The position numbers and the translations under genes are program-made. From the NCBI RefSeq assembly GCF_013166515.1, contig NZ_JABKKJ010000013.1, positions 1 to 64,000 on the forward strand: a stretch of 64,000 nucleotides of DNA. Direction: 5' to 3'. This document shows, in pieces, positions 16,147 to 23,946 of this stretch (positions are counted from its first letter, which is position 1; the number at the start of each line of letters is the position of its first letter). A model generated the notes under the pieces. That model searched no databases and was not told where the DNA came from. It saw only the letters and a list, made by a program, of their open reading frames with translations. The DNA is from Xylanibacter caecicola. GTDB taxonomy: Bacteria; Bacteroidota; Bacteroidia; Bacteroidales; Bacteroidaceae.

Positions 16147-17874
16147 TTATTTTTTACATTTACGGTAAACGGTGCGTCCGTTGTTGAATGTTGTTTTTAC
16201 AATGTAGTATCCGTTCTTCGGAACAACGGAACCGAGCGATATTCCGGAGACGGTATAATAGTTTATTGTATTTATTCCGGAATTGTTCATGTCGCTTTCG
16301 CTTATGTTTATTCCGGTGCTGCCCGATACATACTCATATGCACCTACGTCAATACTTTTTCCAGTTATGCGTGGGTTGCCTGCCATGTCGGTATTTTCCT
16401 GTAAGCCTTCGGTCGGTGTTCCGGCATCAATGAACTCGCTTCCTGCCGCAAGACTCCAGTCGGCATTTACAAGAGCCTCTTTTTGTATGTCGTCGTTCGA
16501 TAAGCCTGTAAATGTAGTGGGAGCGATGAAGTTTGCCGCGTTCGTATTTATATCGCCAATGCAGTTCGCCACGCCTTTGATGGCACCGCTTTCGGGCCAT
16601 TCGTCTATGTTTGTCACGTTGGGATTGTCTTTGCGTATCGCATTGTTCTGTACGGTACTGTTTATAACCCTGCCTGAGCGTATACATATTCCTCCGCCGT
16701 TAAATGACAGGTTATTGTAAACTACACATCCCAAGACATTACCGCCATGCACGAAGATACCTCCGCCTGAGCCTCCGAGACTCTCGCCGAACTCAAGGGC
16801 ATCAGCATAACAGTTGTATACGGTAGCGTGAATGACGGTGCCCCCGTTGTCAACGTAGATGCCTCCGCCGTTGAGCGAACGGCATTCGCTGACGGCAACC
16901 CTTTCGACAGTGCCGGCTGCATAGAGTGCGCCACCGGCGGAACCGTAGCAGTTGCTGAACGTGCAGTCTTTAAGTGTACCGTTGATCTGATATACGGCAC
17001 CACCGCCGTCTTCTCCGACACAGTTGTCGAATGTGCATCCCGATACTTCCGCATTCTTTGCATACAGCGCGCCGCCTCTGCCTATGGTATAGCTTGAGGT
17101 GGCGTAGTTGCGTGAGAAATAGCAGTTGGTTACAGATGCCTCACCGGCACCGTTGAGGTATATGCCTCCGCCAAGTGCCTGAATGTCGTTGGTGAGCGGC
17201 TCGTTGCGGAACCAGGTGGAGTTCTCGATTATGCGGCATGCATTAATGCTGACGTTACCTGTTGCATATATTCCGCCGCCGGATGCTTTTGTCTTATGTT
17301 GGTTGGCATTGCCACCGGTAATGGTAAATCCGTCGATAATGGTGTTGTTGCGTATAATGTCGCCGTTATACAATACGTGTGTGGCATTGTTCTGCGAACC
17401 GGGTATCTGGCTGTTTTCGGTCTTCCACGTGTAGCGGTACGTTGTGCCCGGAGATATTTCGCGTTCCCATACATCAGGCACATCATCGTCACCGCTGAGT
17501 ATTGTTTCGTATGTCATGTCCCAGGCTTTGCCGTCCGTTTTGACCATGCGTTCGTCTTTACTGCTTTCTGTTCCGGAAAATCCGCCGTATAGCGATACTC
17601 CGTCCTTCAATACAAAAGAACGTGAATTCTTTACTGATGTGTTGATAAGTCGCGTCGGCTTATAAGTGCCTGCGGCAACCCATATTTCATCACCCGGCTG
17701 CGATGCGTCGAGAGCTTCGTCAATGGTTGTGTATGCAGACGCCCACGATGTGCCGTCACCACTATTAGAACCGGTTTTCACATAATGTACGGCTGCATTT
17801 GCAGACATGCCGATTGCCATCATTGTTATAAAGGTGGCAAGCCCCGCAATGCGGTAGTGTTTGAGTTTGTACAT
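16147..17874 (-). CDS. Secreted right-handed beta-helix protein with type IX-like tail
   Basis: A 575-residue protein with a signal peptide (ending near SANA, residue 27), then VHYVKTGSNSGDGTSWASAY. That start is typical of polymorphic outer-membrane-protein-like parallel beta-helix proteins. Repeated GGGIY/GGALY blocks (about residues 200-420), such as GGGIYATGNVSI and GGALYAAGTVERV, mark the helix coils. MAGNPRITGKSIDVGAYEY near 510 is the usual end of the helix domain. The last 40 residues (INYYTVSGISLGSVVPKNGY onward) match the tail of the LRR protein next door and look like a type IX sorting domain. It is probably surface-exposed or secreted, an adhesin or glycan-binding protein. Its own strong promoter lies at 17919-17949. 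Confidence 0.85.
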   Translation of the reverse strand: MYKLKHYRIAGLATFITMMAIGMSANAAVHYVKTGSNSGDGTSWASAYTTIDEALDASQPGDEIWVAAGTYKPTRLINTSVKNSRSFVLKDGVSLYGGFSGTESSKDERMVKTDGKAWDMTYETILSGDDDVPDVWEREISPGTTYRYTWKTENSQIPGSQNNATHVLYNGDIIRNNTIIDGFTITGGNANQHKTKASGGGIYATGNVSINACRIIENSTWFRNEPLTNDIQALGGGIYLNGAGEASVTNCYFSRNYATSSYTIGRGGALYAKNAEVSGCTFDNCVGEDGGGAVYQINGTLKDCTFSNCYGSAGGALYAAGTVERVAVSECRSLNGGGIYVDNGGTVIHATVYNCYADALEFGESLGGSGGGIFVHGGNVLGCVVYNNLSFNGGGICIRSGRVINSTVQNNAIRKDNPNVTNIDEWPESGAIKGVANCIGDINTNAANFIAPTTFTGLSNDDIQKEALVNADWSLAAGSEFIDAGTPTEGLQENTDMAGNPRITGKSIDVGAYEYVSGSTGINISESDMNNSGINTINYYTVSGISLGSVVPKNGYYIVKTTFNNGRTVYRKCKK

Positions 17875-17918
17875 AAATTTAGTTATATTTAGATTTTATA
17901 TATTTATTTTGTTGTTTG

Positions 17919-17949
17919 CAAATATACGCATAAGTCGAGAGCAAAACAA
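17919..17949 (-). promoter_or_regulatory. Promoter of the beta-helix gene
   Basis: TATATTTG (17926-17919, minus strand) with TTG exactly 20 nt upstream (17949-17947): a textbook Bacteroidales sigma-ABfr promoter. The leader before the ATG at 17874 is about 40 bases and AT-rich. Confidence 0.75.
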
Positions 17950-17998
17950 CAAATTCATTTGTTTTTTGCCGAGCGAGAGTATATTGGATGAAGGCGAA

Positions 17999-18180
17999 GT
18001 CAAATATACGGAGAATATTCGACAAAACAAAATAGCGAAAATCGGGCTTTAGCCCGGTTCGCGGTGGCGAAGCCGATTTTGTGAGTCAAATATACGGAGA
18101 ATATTCGACAAAACAAAATAGCGAAAATCGGGCTTTAGCCCGGTTCGCGGTGGCGAAGCCGATTTTGTGAGTCAAATATA
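17999..18180. repeat. 86-bp tandem duplication containing hairpins
   Basis: Two identical 86-bp units (17999-18084, 18085-18170) plus the first 10 bases of a third. Each unit holds a hairpin (GGGCTTTAGCCC), a second hairpin (TTCGCGGTGGCGAA) and an outer inverted pair (AAAATCGG ... CCGATTTT), so each can fold into a multi-branched structure. It lies upstream of the beta-helix promoter in the spacer 17875-18346. Confidence 0.95.
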
Positions 18181-18265
18181 GCCATATATTAAATGCTTAT
18201 GTAGCTGCTGGCAATGATTAACTTGTTGAAATCGGATGTTTTATCCTAATGTTATGGAAAAGAAA

Positions 18266-18307
18266 ACAGCCATGTCCAATCTTGTTGCAGAGTGGGGACA
18301 TGACTGT
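18266..18307. terminator. Terminator-like hairpin at the end of the left glycan cluster
   Basis: ACAGCCATGTCC (18266-18277) pairs with GGACATGACTGT (18296-18307) with one mismatch. A T-run (GTTTTTTG) follows on the plus strand and TTTTCTTTT follows on the minus strand. It lies 40 bases past the stop of the nucleotidyltransferase gene, so it probably ends the leftmost polysaccharide transcript. Confidence 0.65.
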
Positions 18308-18346
18308 CGAGTTTTTTGTAATCGGAATATTTTTTATGGAATATAC

Positions 18347-19435
18347 TTATTTCCCGTTCCATTTCTTGCGGTAGAAGTAGTAGAATATCCTGAAATATAT
18401 TTCAGAAAAATATTCTTCAGGATATTGCGTGAATATGCGTAGATTGAAATATTCGCGCCGTATAAATCGGGATAATGTTGTTTTTGATTTATATATCTGT
18501 TTTACATTATTGTCATATTGACCGAAATTTCCTGCTTCCATTATATGTTTTAACAGTGATTTTCCTGACTTCTTTTGAGGTGGAAGCAAAAGGTTTTCAT
18601 CTTTCATGCCGAATACTTTCTGTAGGACATACATCACGGCTCCTGCAAATTTTATCATTCTGAAAGACTTAAGCATCGATACGGCTCTCTCCCTGTCCGT
18701 ATTGTTTATTCCTTTTTCCAGTATGTAGTAATAGTCCATGAGCTGTCTCAGTCCTATACCTTCCTCAAAATAGTGATGTTTGATGTGTGCCAGTATGTAT
18801 ATGAGATTAAGGCAATCAGTCGGTGCGGTTATATAACCGGCATTTTCAGGCAGTTTTATATAATGGCTCATTTGTATATCTGCCTCTTTATGCCAGAATG
18901 ACAGCATTCTGTGATTAAGAAATGGATTTTTTAGGTATGATGGAAAGAAGTGGATTTCAACAGGTACTTCTTTTAAAGCGTTGTAATCTATATGGTGATA
19001 ACTTACCGTCTCATTTGGAGAAATGCTGCGTATATAAGAAATTATTTTATTTTTTCCACCTTCAAGCCATATGTCTATGTCACCGCATTGTCTATGTAAT
19101 GGTTGTGGATAGTAAGAAGCTGCAATGCCTTGTCCTTTTAATATGCATGAGCGGAAACCTGCCATACGAAACTTTTCCTGTATTTTTACAGATTGACGAT
19201 TAAGTATCCTATTCTGGTTCTCTATATGGATTGTCGTCATTGCCCAACGTATGGCAATGTCCTTGGGAGGTTGCTGCTCTTTTGGTAGAATGCCTATGCC
19301 GTCTGCACAAACTCCGGCAATGGCTTGTTTACAGGCAATATCGAAAAGTTTTTTCCACTCATTGACATCAAGAGGATGTGATAGTTTTTGCCTGTTTCCT
19401 ACCGAAACCTGTAATAACTCAAAAAAATATTCCAT
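18347..19435 (-). CDS. Nucleotidyltransferase-fold protein (NTP_transf_5 type)
   Basis: A 362-residue member of the uncharacterised nucleotidyltransferase family often found in polysaccharide loci. The key block is CILKGQGIAASYYPQPLHRQ followed by CGDIDIWL (about residues 95-122), whose D-I-D pair fits the GS...DxD active site of this fold. Later conserved parts are EIHFFPSYLKNP and HIKHHYFEEGIGLRQLMDYY. It is the last gene of the left cluster, 3 nt after the glycosyltransferase. A related but diverged protein is encoded at 20247-21353. Substrate is unknown; transfer of a nucleotidyl or phospho group to a glycan precursor is possible. Confidence 0.8.
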   Translation of the reverse strand: MEYFFELLQVSVGNRQKLSHPLDVNEWKKLFDIACKQAIAGVCADGIGILPKEQQPPKDIAIRWAMTTIHIENQNRILNRQSVKIQEKFRMAGFRSCILKGQGIAASYYPQPLHRQCGDIDIWLEGGKNKIISYIRSISPNETVSYHHIDYNALKEVPVEIHFFPSYLKNPFLNHRMLSFWHKEADIQMSHYIKLPENAGYITAPTDCLNLIYILAHIKHHYFEEGIGLRQLMDYYYILEKGINNTDRERAVSMLKSFRMIKFAGAVMYVLQKVFGMKDENLLLPPQKKSGKSLLKHIMEAGNFGQYDNNVKQIYKSKTTLSRFIRREYFNLRIFTQYPEEYFSEIYFRIFYYFYRKKWNGK

Positions 19436-19438
19436 GTA

Positions 19439-20233
19439 TTACATAAATTTTGCCATGATAAACTGCGGCACCTTCCACATCATTTTCTCGATTTTTGTCA
19501 GTGTTACATGTCTGAAGCCGTGTGAGCTGTATACGCGTATATCCTCTTTCCACATCTTTGCCCTTCGGCTGTTGTCCGTGCTCAGCCCTCCCATGCGCAT
19601 GCGCACGACATAACGTTTAAGGTATGTCACCCTTAAGTCATTCTCTAAAAGGTAGCGTACCAGCAAGTCCGTGTCTGCGGCAATCCTGTAGCTCTCGTCA
19701 TACAGTCCGAGACGTGTCATCACGTCACGGCGTATATAGCATGTAGGGTGCAGCGGTAGCCATCCGTGGCGCACTTTCCATTTCCTGTATCGCCCTCCAA
19801 TCCAGTTGCGCACCACCTTGTCCGTCTTCTCCGCGTCCACAAAAAGCCCGTCGGCATATAGAAATTCGCATTGAGTTCGCTCCATTTCACTCACAACGTC
19901 GCTTATCGTATGACAGTCGTACAGTGTGTCGTCAGAGTGTAGCAGTGCTATTACTTCACCCGTTGCCATGCGTATGCCCTTGTTCAGCGCCTCGTACATT
20001 CCGCTGTCCGGCTCGGATATTACTTTCATGGTGAACATCGGATGCGATGCGGTGAAACCGTTGCCTCTTATTATTTCTTCCTCACCCTTTATTATATCAA
20101 GGGATTTGTCCGTGGATGCACCGTCCACCACTATATATTCAATGTCAGGATAGTCCTGCGCCATGACGCTTCTTATAGAGTCACGTATGGTTACCTCGCG
20201 GTTGTAGCACGAGGTTATTATTGAGATTTTCAT
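19439..20233 (-). CDS. Family 2 glycosyltransferase
   Basis: A 264-residue GT-A glycosyltransferase. The N-terminus has the nucleotide-sugar site KISIITSCYNREVTIRDSI and DIEYIVVDGASTDKSLDII, with the DxD-like LLHSDDTLYD near residue 98. The later block KVRHGWLPLHPTCYIRRDVM is typical of bacterial GT2 enzymes that decorate exopolysaccharides (WcaA-like). No membrane helix. It lies between two nucleotidyltransferase-fold genes, 3 nt before one and 13 nt after the other, so the three are co-expressed. Confidence 0.9.
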   Translation of the reverse strand: MKISIITSCYNREVTIRDSIRSVMAQDYPDIEYIVVDGASTDKSLDIIKGEEEIIRGNGFTASHPMFTMKVISEPDSGMYEALNKGIRMATGEVIALLHSDDTLYDCHTISDVVSEMERTQCEFLYADGLFVDAEKTDKVVRNWIGGRYRKWKVRHGWLPLHPTCYIRRDVMTRLGLYDESYRIAADTDLLVRYLLENDLRVTYLKRYVVRMRMGGLSTDNSRRAKMWKEDIRVYSSHGFRHVTLTKIEKMMWKVPQFIMAKFM

Positions 20234-20246
20234 AATGTTTGCCTTG

Positions 20247-21353
20247 TTATTTTCTGAGATGATTTTCTCCAGTTATCCCTCTCTTTATTTTCATGAAGGG
20301 ATATACGAACATTTCTTTACGGTTAAGTCTTCTGAATCGCCAACAGTTTTTCAGGAAAAGCAGATAGTATTGTATCTTTGACAGATTAAGAGAGTGTCCG
20401 AAGTTGCCCGCCTCGCCAATCCAGTGCATAAGTTCCATGCCTGTCTTCTCGTTCTTTTCCGTGACATGCAGCAATCCCGTGCCATTCCATGCCGTAGCGT
20501 CAAGGCTCATGCCCAAATGCCGGCTGCATATATAATATAATGTACGGAACATCCTTGTCATGCCCGTGTCTCGCAGCATTTCGACAAGCACCGTTTTGTC
20601 AATGTCTTTTTCAAGACATTGCATTCCGAGCATCCAGTCGAGCACCTGCCTCAGTCCCAGTCCTCCGTTCAGCACATGGTTGAAGGCATGGACGGTCAGC
20701 AGCACAGCCTCCATACATGGCGGTAGCACGGGGATGCGTTCACCTGCAATGACGGTATAATGCGGCTTGGCGTTGTCCACATACTTGCGCGTCATGCGTT
20801 GCAGACTGCGGAAATGCGGCAACCACTGGAGTTTCTGAACGGCAAAGTGTAGCTCCACTTCCGTACATTCTTTCTTGGAGTATGTCGCATGCAGCATGGT
20901 GAAGTCGGTATTGGTGTACCCCTGTTCCTCAAGCAACAGGCATGCACGCCGGAAGTCCTGTTCAGCCACATATACATCAATGTCGCCCGGTATGCGCAGC
21001 TGCGTATCGGGATAGAAGCGCGCAACGGTCTGACCCTTCATCACGGCGTGGCGTATGCCATTAGCTTCAAGAAGCCTTACAAGCCCGGCAACCTGTATGT
21101 CAGCCCGGCTGTTTGCTTTTTCCAAAGCCAATATCCTGGCTATTGCCCGCATCTTTTCTTCCGGAGGCAGCAGACCTTTGCCGGCAAGGAATGACAGGAT
21201 AATCCCGTCTACAGTTTGTCGTCGTGCCTCTGCTATAACCGGTGCAAAGTTCTGTTGACGTATCTCACCCTTGCCCGACAGTGCTGCACGTAGAATGTCA
21301 AGCAGTGACATGAACTCGGGGTTGAAGGCAGGATATGTTATTATTTCATCCAT
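20247..21353 (-). CDS. Second nucleotidyltransferase-fold protein
   Basis: A 368-residue paralogue of the protein at 18347-19435. Active-site block: HAVMKGQTVARFYPDTQLRI then PGDIDVYVAE (about residues 97-126). Later conserved parts are EVELHFAVQKLQWLPHF and HAFNHVLNGGLGLRQVLDWM. Both proteins also share an EAGNFG motif (residues about 310-316 here). Its start overlaps the end of pssE by 13 nt. Two diverged copies flanking one glycosyltransferase suggests two acceptors or a heterodimer. Function unknown. Confidence 0.8.
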   Translation of the reverse strand: MDEIITYPAFNPEFMSLLDILRAALSGKGEIRQQNFAPVIAEARRQTVDGIILSFLAGKGLLPPEEKMRAIARILALEKANSRADIQVAGLVRLLEANGIRHAVMKGQTVARFYPDTQLRIPGDIDVYVAEQDFRRACLLLEEQGYTNTDFTMLHATYSKKECTEVELHFAVQKLQWLPHFRSLQRMTRKYVDNAKPHYTVIAGERIPVLPPCMEAVLLTVHAFNHVLNGGLGLRQVLDWMLGMQCLEKDIDKTVLVEMLRDTGMTRMFRTLYYICSRHLGMSLDATAWNGTGLLHVTEKNEKTGMELMHWIGEAGNFGHSLNLSKIQYYLLFLKNCWRFRRLNRKEMFVYPFMKIKRGITGENHLRK

Positions 21354-21808
21354 TCGCTCAGTTTTTCCCTTATCAAAATCTCTGCATTGCCCTTGTCAAG
21401 CTGCTCGAATTTGAACGACCGTGCCTTTTCAATGCAGGCAGGTAAGTCCTTTTCATCGAAACATCCGACAACACATCCAAGTTCGTCAAGTTTGCGAATA
21501 AGCTGGAACTGGTCGTGTATATGCTCCGTTTTGTCATGGCGTGGAATTATCACCATGCGCTTGCGCTTCTCCATCGCCTCACTTATGGCTCCCCATCCGC
21601 CTTGCATTATCAGCAGCGAAGCATGGTCAATGTATTGCTGCATCTCGTCTTTTGTGCAGAATTTAAAGGCTTTGGCATGTTTATATTCGTAACTTGTCCA
21701 TCCGGTCTGTACTATAACTTCTTCTTTCGTCCCGGCTGCCATTATGTCCACGGCTTTTGCCATGCGCACAAAAGGCATGTCCATTGTTCCCAAACTTGCA
21801 AAAATCAT
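21341..21808 (-). CDS. pssE: PssE/Alg13-like glycosyltransferase catalytic subunit
   Basis: About 155 residues, a half-size GT28 C-terminal domain: MIFASLGTMDMPFVRMAKAV at the start, then YIDHASLLIMQGGWGAISEA and MVIIPRHDKTEHIHDQFQL, the UDP-sugar-binding GG and H..HD motifs. This matches PssE/Alg13, the donor-binding subunit. The start at 21808 is chosen because its ATG overlaps the stop of the partner gene (ATGA). It acts with the membrane-anchored partner encoded just upstream to add the second sugar to a lipid-linked precursor. Confidence 0.85.
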   Translation of the reverse strand: MIFASLGTMDMPFVRMAKAVDIMAAGTKEEVIVQTGWTSYEYKHAKAFKFCTKDEMQQYIDHASLLIMQGGWGAISEAMEKRKRMVIIPRHDKTEHIHDQFQLIRKLDELGCVVGCFDEKDLPACIEKARSFKFEQLDKGNAEILIREKLSEWMK

Positions 21809-22272
21809 AATACTCCGCAACAAATTGAATTAGGAAATATCTGTTTCATTTCTTCCCATTGTACAAGAAACAGGTCTGCATACTTCTCAATCCATACAGG
21901 TGTCTTTGACGCATGGGTCACGTCGGCTGCCGAATTGATGAATATTACCTTCGTGCCCAGTAGTTTCTTGGCAAAGAATACCGTAGGTACGGTAACGCCG
22001 GCACCGGTGGTGATTATCACACGTGGACGCTTTACCAGCACCCAGAACAGTGCTTGAAGACTGTTTACAAGCAGCGTCAGCTTCTTTGCCGGTTGGAAGT
22101 TCTGTAGGAAGACATGCTCTTTGTCCTTCATGAAAGCCTTTGTTGATGTTGTTTTCAGTGTCAGCCAATAGCAGTGATACTCCTCGGGAATGCTTCCCAC
22201 GGCAAGCTGAAGTTCGCGCAGGTGTCCGCCCGCAGAGCATGCAAGGCAAATCTTGGGATGTTTACGCCGCAT
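21805..22272 (-). CDS. pssD: PssD/Alg14-like membrane-anchoring subunit
   Basis: A 155-residue Alg14/PssD homologue. It has the glycine-rich N-terminus KICLACSAGGHLRELQLAVG, and a hydrophobic stretch (LTLLVNSLQALFWVLVKRP) that likely docks it at the inner membrane. IITTGAGVTVPTVFFAKKLL and VIFINSAADVTHAS follow, typical of the family. It overlaps pssE by ATGA. It is the first gene of the minus-strand set 18347-22272, with only about 195 bases between it and the divergent ATPase. Confidence 0.85.
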   Translation of the reverse strand: MRRKHPKICLACSAGGHLRELQLAVGSIPEEYHCYWLTLKTTSTKAFMKDKEHVFLQNFQPAKKLTLLVNSLQALFWVLVKRPRVIITTGAGVTVPTVFFAKKLLGTKVIFINSAADVTHASKTPVWIEKYADLFLVQWEEMKQIFPNSICCGVL

Positions 22273-22413
22273 ACAGCCTCCTTTCCCATATAAAATATTC
22301 CTTGCATATTTCCGTTGACGGTTGTATGTACCCGTCGATATGCCTCTTTTGAACTATGTGATTATTCGTTTTCATTAAACTTTTTGATGTATTTTGTATT
22401 TATAAATTATTCA

Positions 22414-22464
22414 TTCGTGCAAAAAAATGTGGAGATGTGATGATTATTCGTGCAAAAAAATGTG
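22414..22464. repeat. 33-bp-spaced duplication before the first DUF4143 ATPase
   Basis: The word TTCGTGCAAAAAAATGTG occurs at 22414-22431 and again at 22447-22464, exactly 33 bp apart. The second copy runs into the start of the gene at 22468. It may carry regulatory sites or be part of the 11-bp-multiple repeat pattern seen elsewhere. Confidence 0.8.
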
Positions 22465-22467
22465 TTT

Positions 22468-23760
22468 ATGAAAAGAAATATACTTGGTGAACTATTGGAG
22501 TGGAAGCGTAGTGACAAACGTAAACCTCTTATCCTTAACGGCGCAAGACAGGTTGGCAAGACATACATCTTACAAGAATTCGGCAAAAAATACTATAAGA
22601 ATGTTGCATACGTAAACTGTGACCGTAACGATATACTTAGGCAAATATTCGCCCCCGATTATGATATTCCACGGATTGTCCGCTCATTGTCGGCTCTTCT
22701 GGATGTTCATATAGTGCCGGAAGACACACTCATCATATTTGACGAGATACAGGAAAGTCTTGTTATATTGAATTCATTGAAGTATTTCTGCGAGAATGCC
22801 CCACAATACCATGTTGCTGTAGCCGGTTCGTTATTGGGAATATCATTGCACGGTAACACCTCTTTCCCTGTCGGTAAGGTGGATATGATAAAGATGTATC
22901 CGATGACGTTCGATGAGTTTCTTTTAGCCATAGGGCAGAGCCGGCTTGTCAGCCTGTTGCGTGCAGGCGATAACAGTCTTACTGATGCCCTTGCCATGCG
23001 TTTTATAGATTGTCTGCGGCAGTATTATTTTGTTGGCGGCATGCCCGCTGCCGTACTTGAATATTCGGAAACAGGAAACTTACAGGCTGTGCGTGCCATA
23101 CAACAACAGATATTGTTCGATTATCGCCGTGATTTCTCGAAGCATGCACCGGTGAAAGAGGTTCCGCGCATTAATATGGTGTGGGATGCCATTCCGTCGC
23201 AATTGGCAAAGGAAAACAAGAAGTTCATATATGGTGCTGTAAGGAAAGGTGCACGTGCTTCTGACTTTGAGATTGCCATTCAATGGCTTATCGATGTCGG
23301 ACTTGTATATCGTGTGCACCGTGCCACCACTCCTTCCATACCGCTTAAGTTTTATGAAGAGTTGTCAACTTTCAAGCTCTTCATGCTCGATGTAGGTCTT
23401 ATGGGTGCCATGGCAGATGTTCCGGCAGAGTCCGTTATCATCGGTGAAAATATATTCCGTGAGTACAAAGGGGCGTTTACCGAGCTTTTTGTATATACGC
23501 AACTTGTTCCCCAACGTTTGCCGGTATATTATCATAGCAGCAATGACTCACGTGTGGAGATAGATTTTCTTGTACAGAGCGGAAACAGGATTATTCCCAT
23601 TGAGGTTAAGGCAGAGGTAAATGTAAAGTCGAAATCTCTTCGTACCTATATAGACAAACATCCTTGTCTGAAAGGTCTGCGTCTCTCCATGCTTCCGCAC
23701 TCAGACCAAGGCTGGATGGAAAACGTGCCGCTGTATGACGTGAACTTCTTTTTGAAGTGA
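22468..23760 (+). CDS. AAA+ ATPase with DUF4143 domain (first)
   Basis: A 430-residue protein: Walker A LNGARQVGKTYIL (about residues 24-36), Walker B LIIFDEIQES (about 90-99). A VAGSLLGISL sensor region follows. In the C-terminal DUF4143 domain, HSSNDSRVEIDFLVQ and IIPIEVKAE form a PD-(D/E)xK-like core (D...E-x-K). Family members are common, solitary and of unclear role; they may be toxin- or defence-related. The ATG at 22468 is chosen over the GTG at 22450 because MKRNILGELLEWK is the usual family start. It sits opposite in strand to the glycan genes around it, with a second relative at 23947-25227. Confidence 0.85.
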   Translation: MKRNILGELLEWKRSDKRKPLILNGARQVGKTYILQEFGKKYYKNVAYVNCDRNDILRQIFAPDYDIPRIVRSLSALLDVHIVPEDTLIIFDEIQESLVILNSLKYFCENAPQYHVAVAGSLLGISLHGNTSFPVGKVDMIKMYPMTFDEFLLAIGQSRLVSLLRAGDNSLTDALAMRFIDCLRQYYFVGGMPAAVLEYSETGNLQAVRAIQQQILFDYRRDFSKHAPVKEVPRINMVWDAIPSQLAKENKKFIYGAVRKGARASDFEIAIQWLIDVGLVYRVHRATTPSIPLKFYEELSTFKLFMLDVGLMGAMADVPAESVIIGENIFREYKGAFTELFVYTQLVPQRLPVYYHSSNDSRVEIDFLVQSGNRIIPIEVKAEVNVKSKSLRTYIDKHPCLKGLRLSMLPHSDQGWMENVPLYDVNFFLK

Positions 23761-23763
23761 TAC

Positions 23764-23880
23764 CATCTTGATCAGTTCAAAGGTTCCAAAACTTTCCATT
23801 TTGAGCAGTTTGGAGGTGTCAAAACTTTCCATTTTGAGCAGTTTGGAGGTGCTAAAACTTTCCATTTTGAGCAGTTTATA
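23764..23880. repeat. 33-bp tandem array, about 3.5 units
   Basis: The units begin at 23764, 23797, 23830 and 23863 (CATTTTGAGCAG or a variant). The words AAAACTTTCCATTTTGAGCA recur at 23788, 23821 and 23854, exactly 33 bp apart. The first unit is diverged. On the minus strand it would read as an 11-residue repeat (LLKMESF...), but there is no credible gene there. It lies between the two DUF4143 ATPases. Confidence 0.9.
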
Positions 23881-23890
23881 TATTGTTTTC

Positions 23891-23921
23891 TTGTATAACA
23901 CGGTAATAATCAGTATATTTG
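23891..23921 (+). promoter_or_regulatory. Promoter of the second DUF4143 ATPase
   Basis: TTG (23891-23893), 20 nt, then TATATTTG (23914-23921): a perfect Bacteroidales promoter 25 bases before the ATG at 23947. Confidence 0.8.
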
Positions 23922-23946
23922 CATCAAATATAAATTAACAGCTGTT

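Noticed and set aside
23701..23901. 66-residue minus-strand frame with an 11-residue repeat (LLKMESF-type)
   Set aside because: It exists only because the 33-bp DNA repeat keeps the frame open. It overlaps the end of the ATPase gene and has no homologue-like features.
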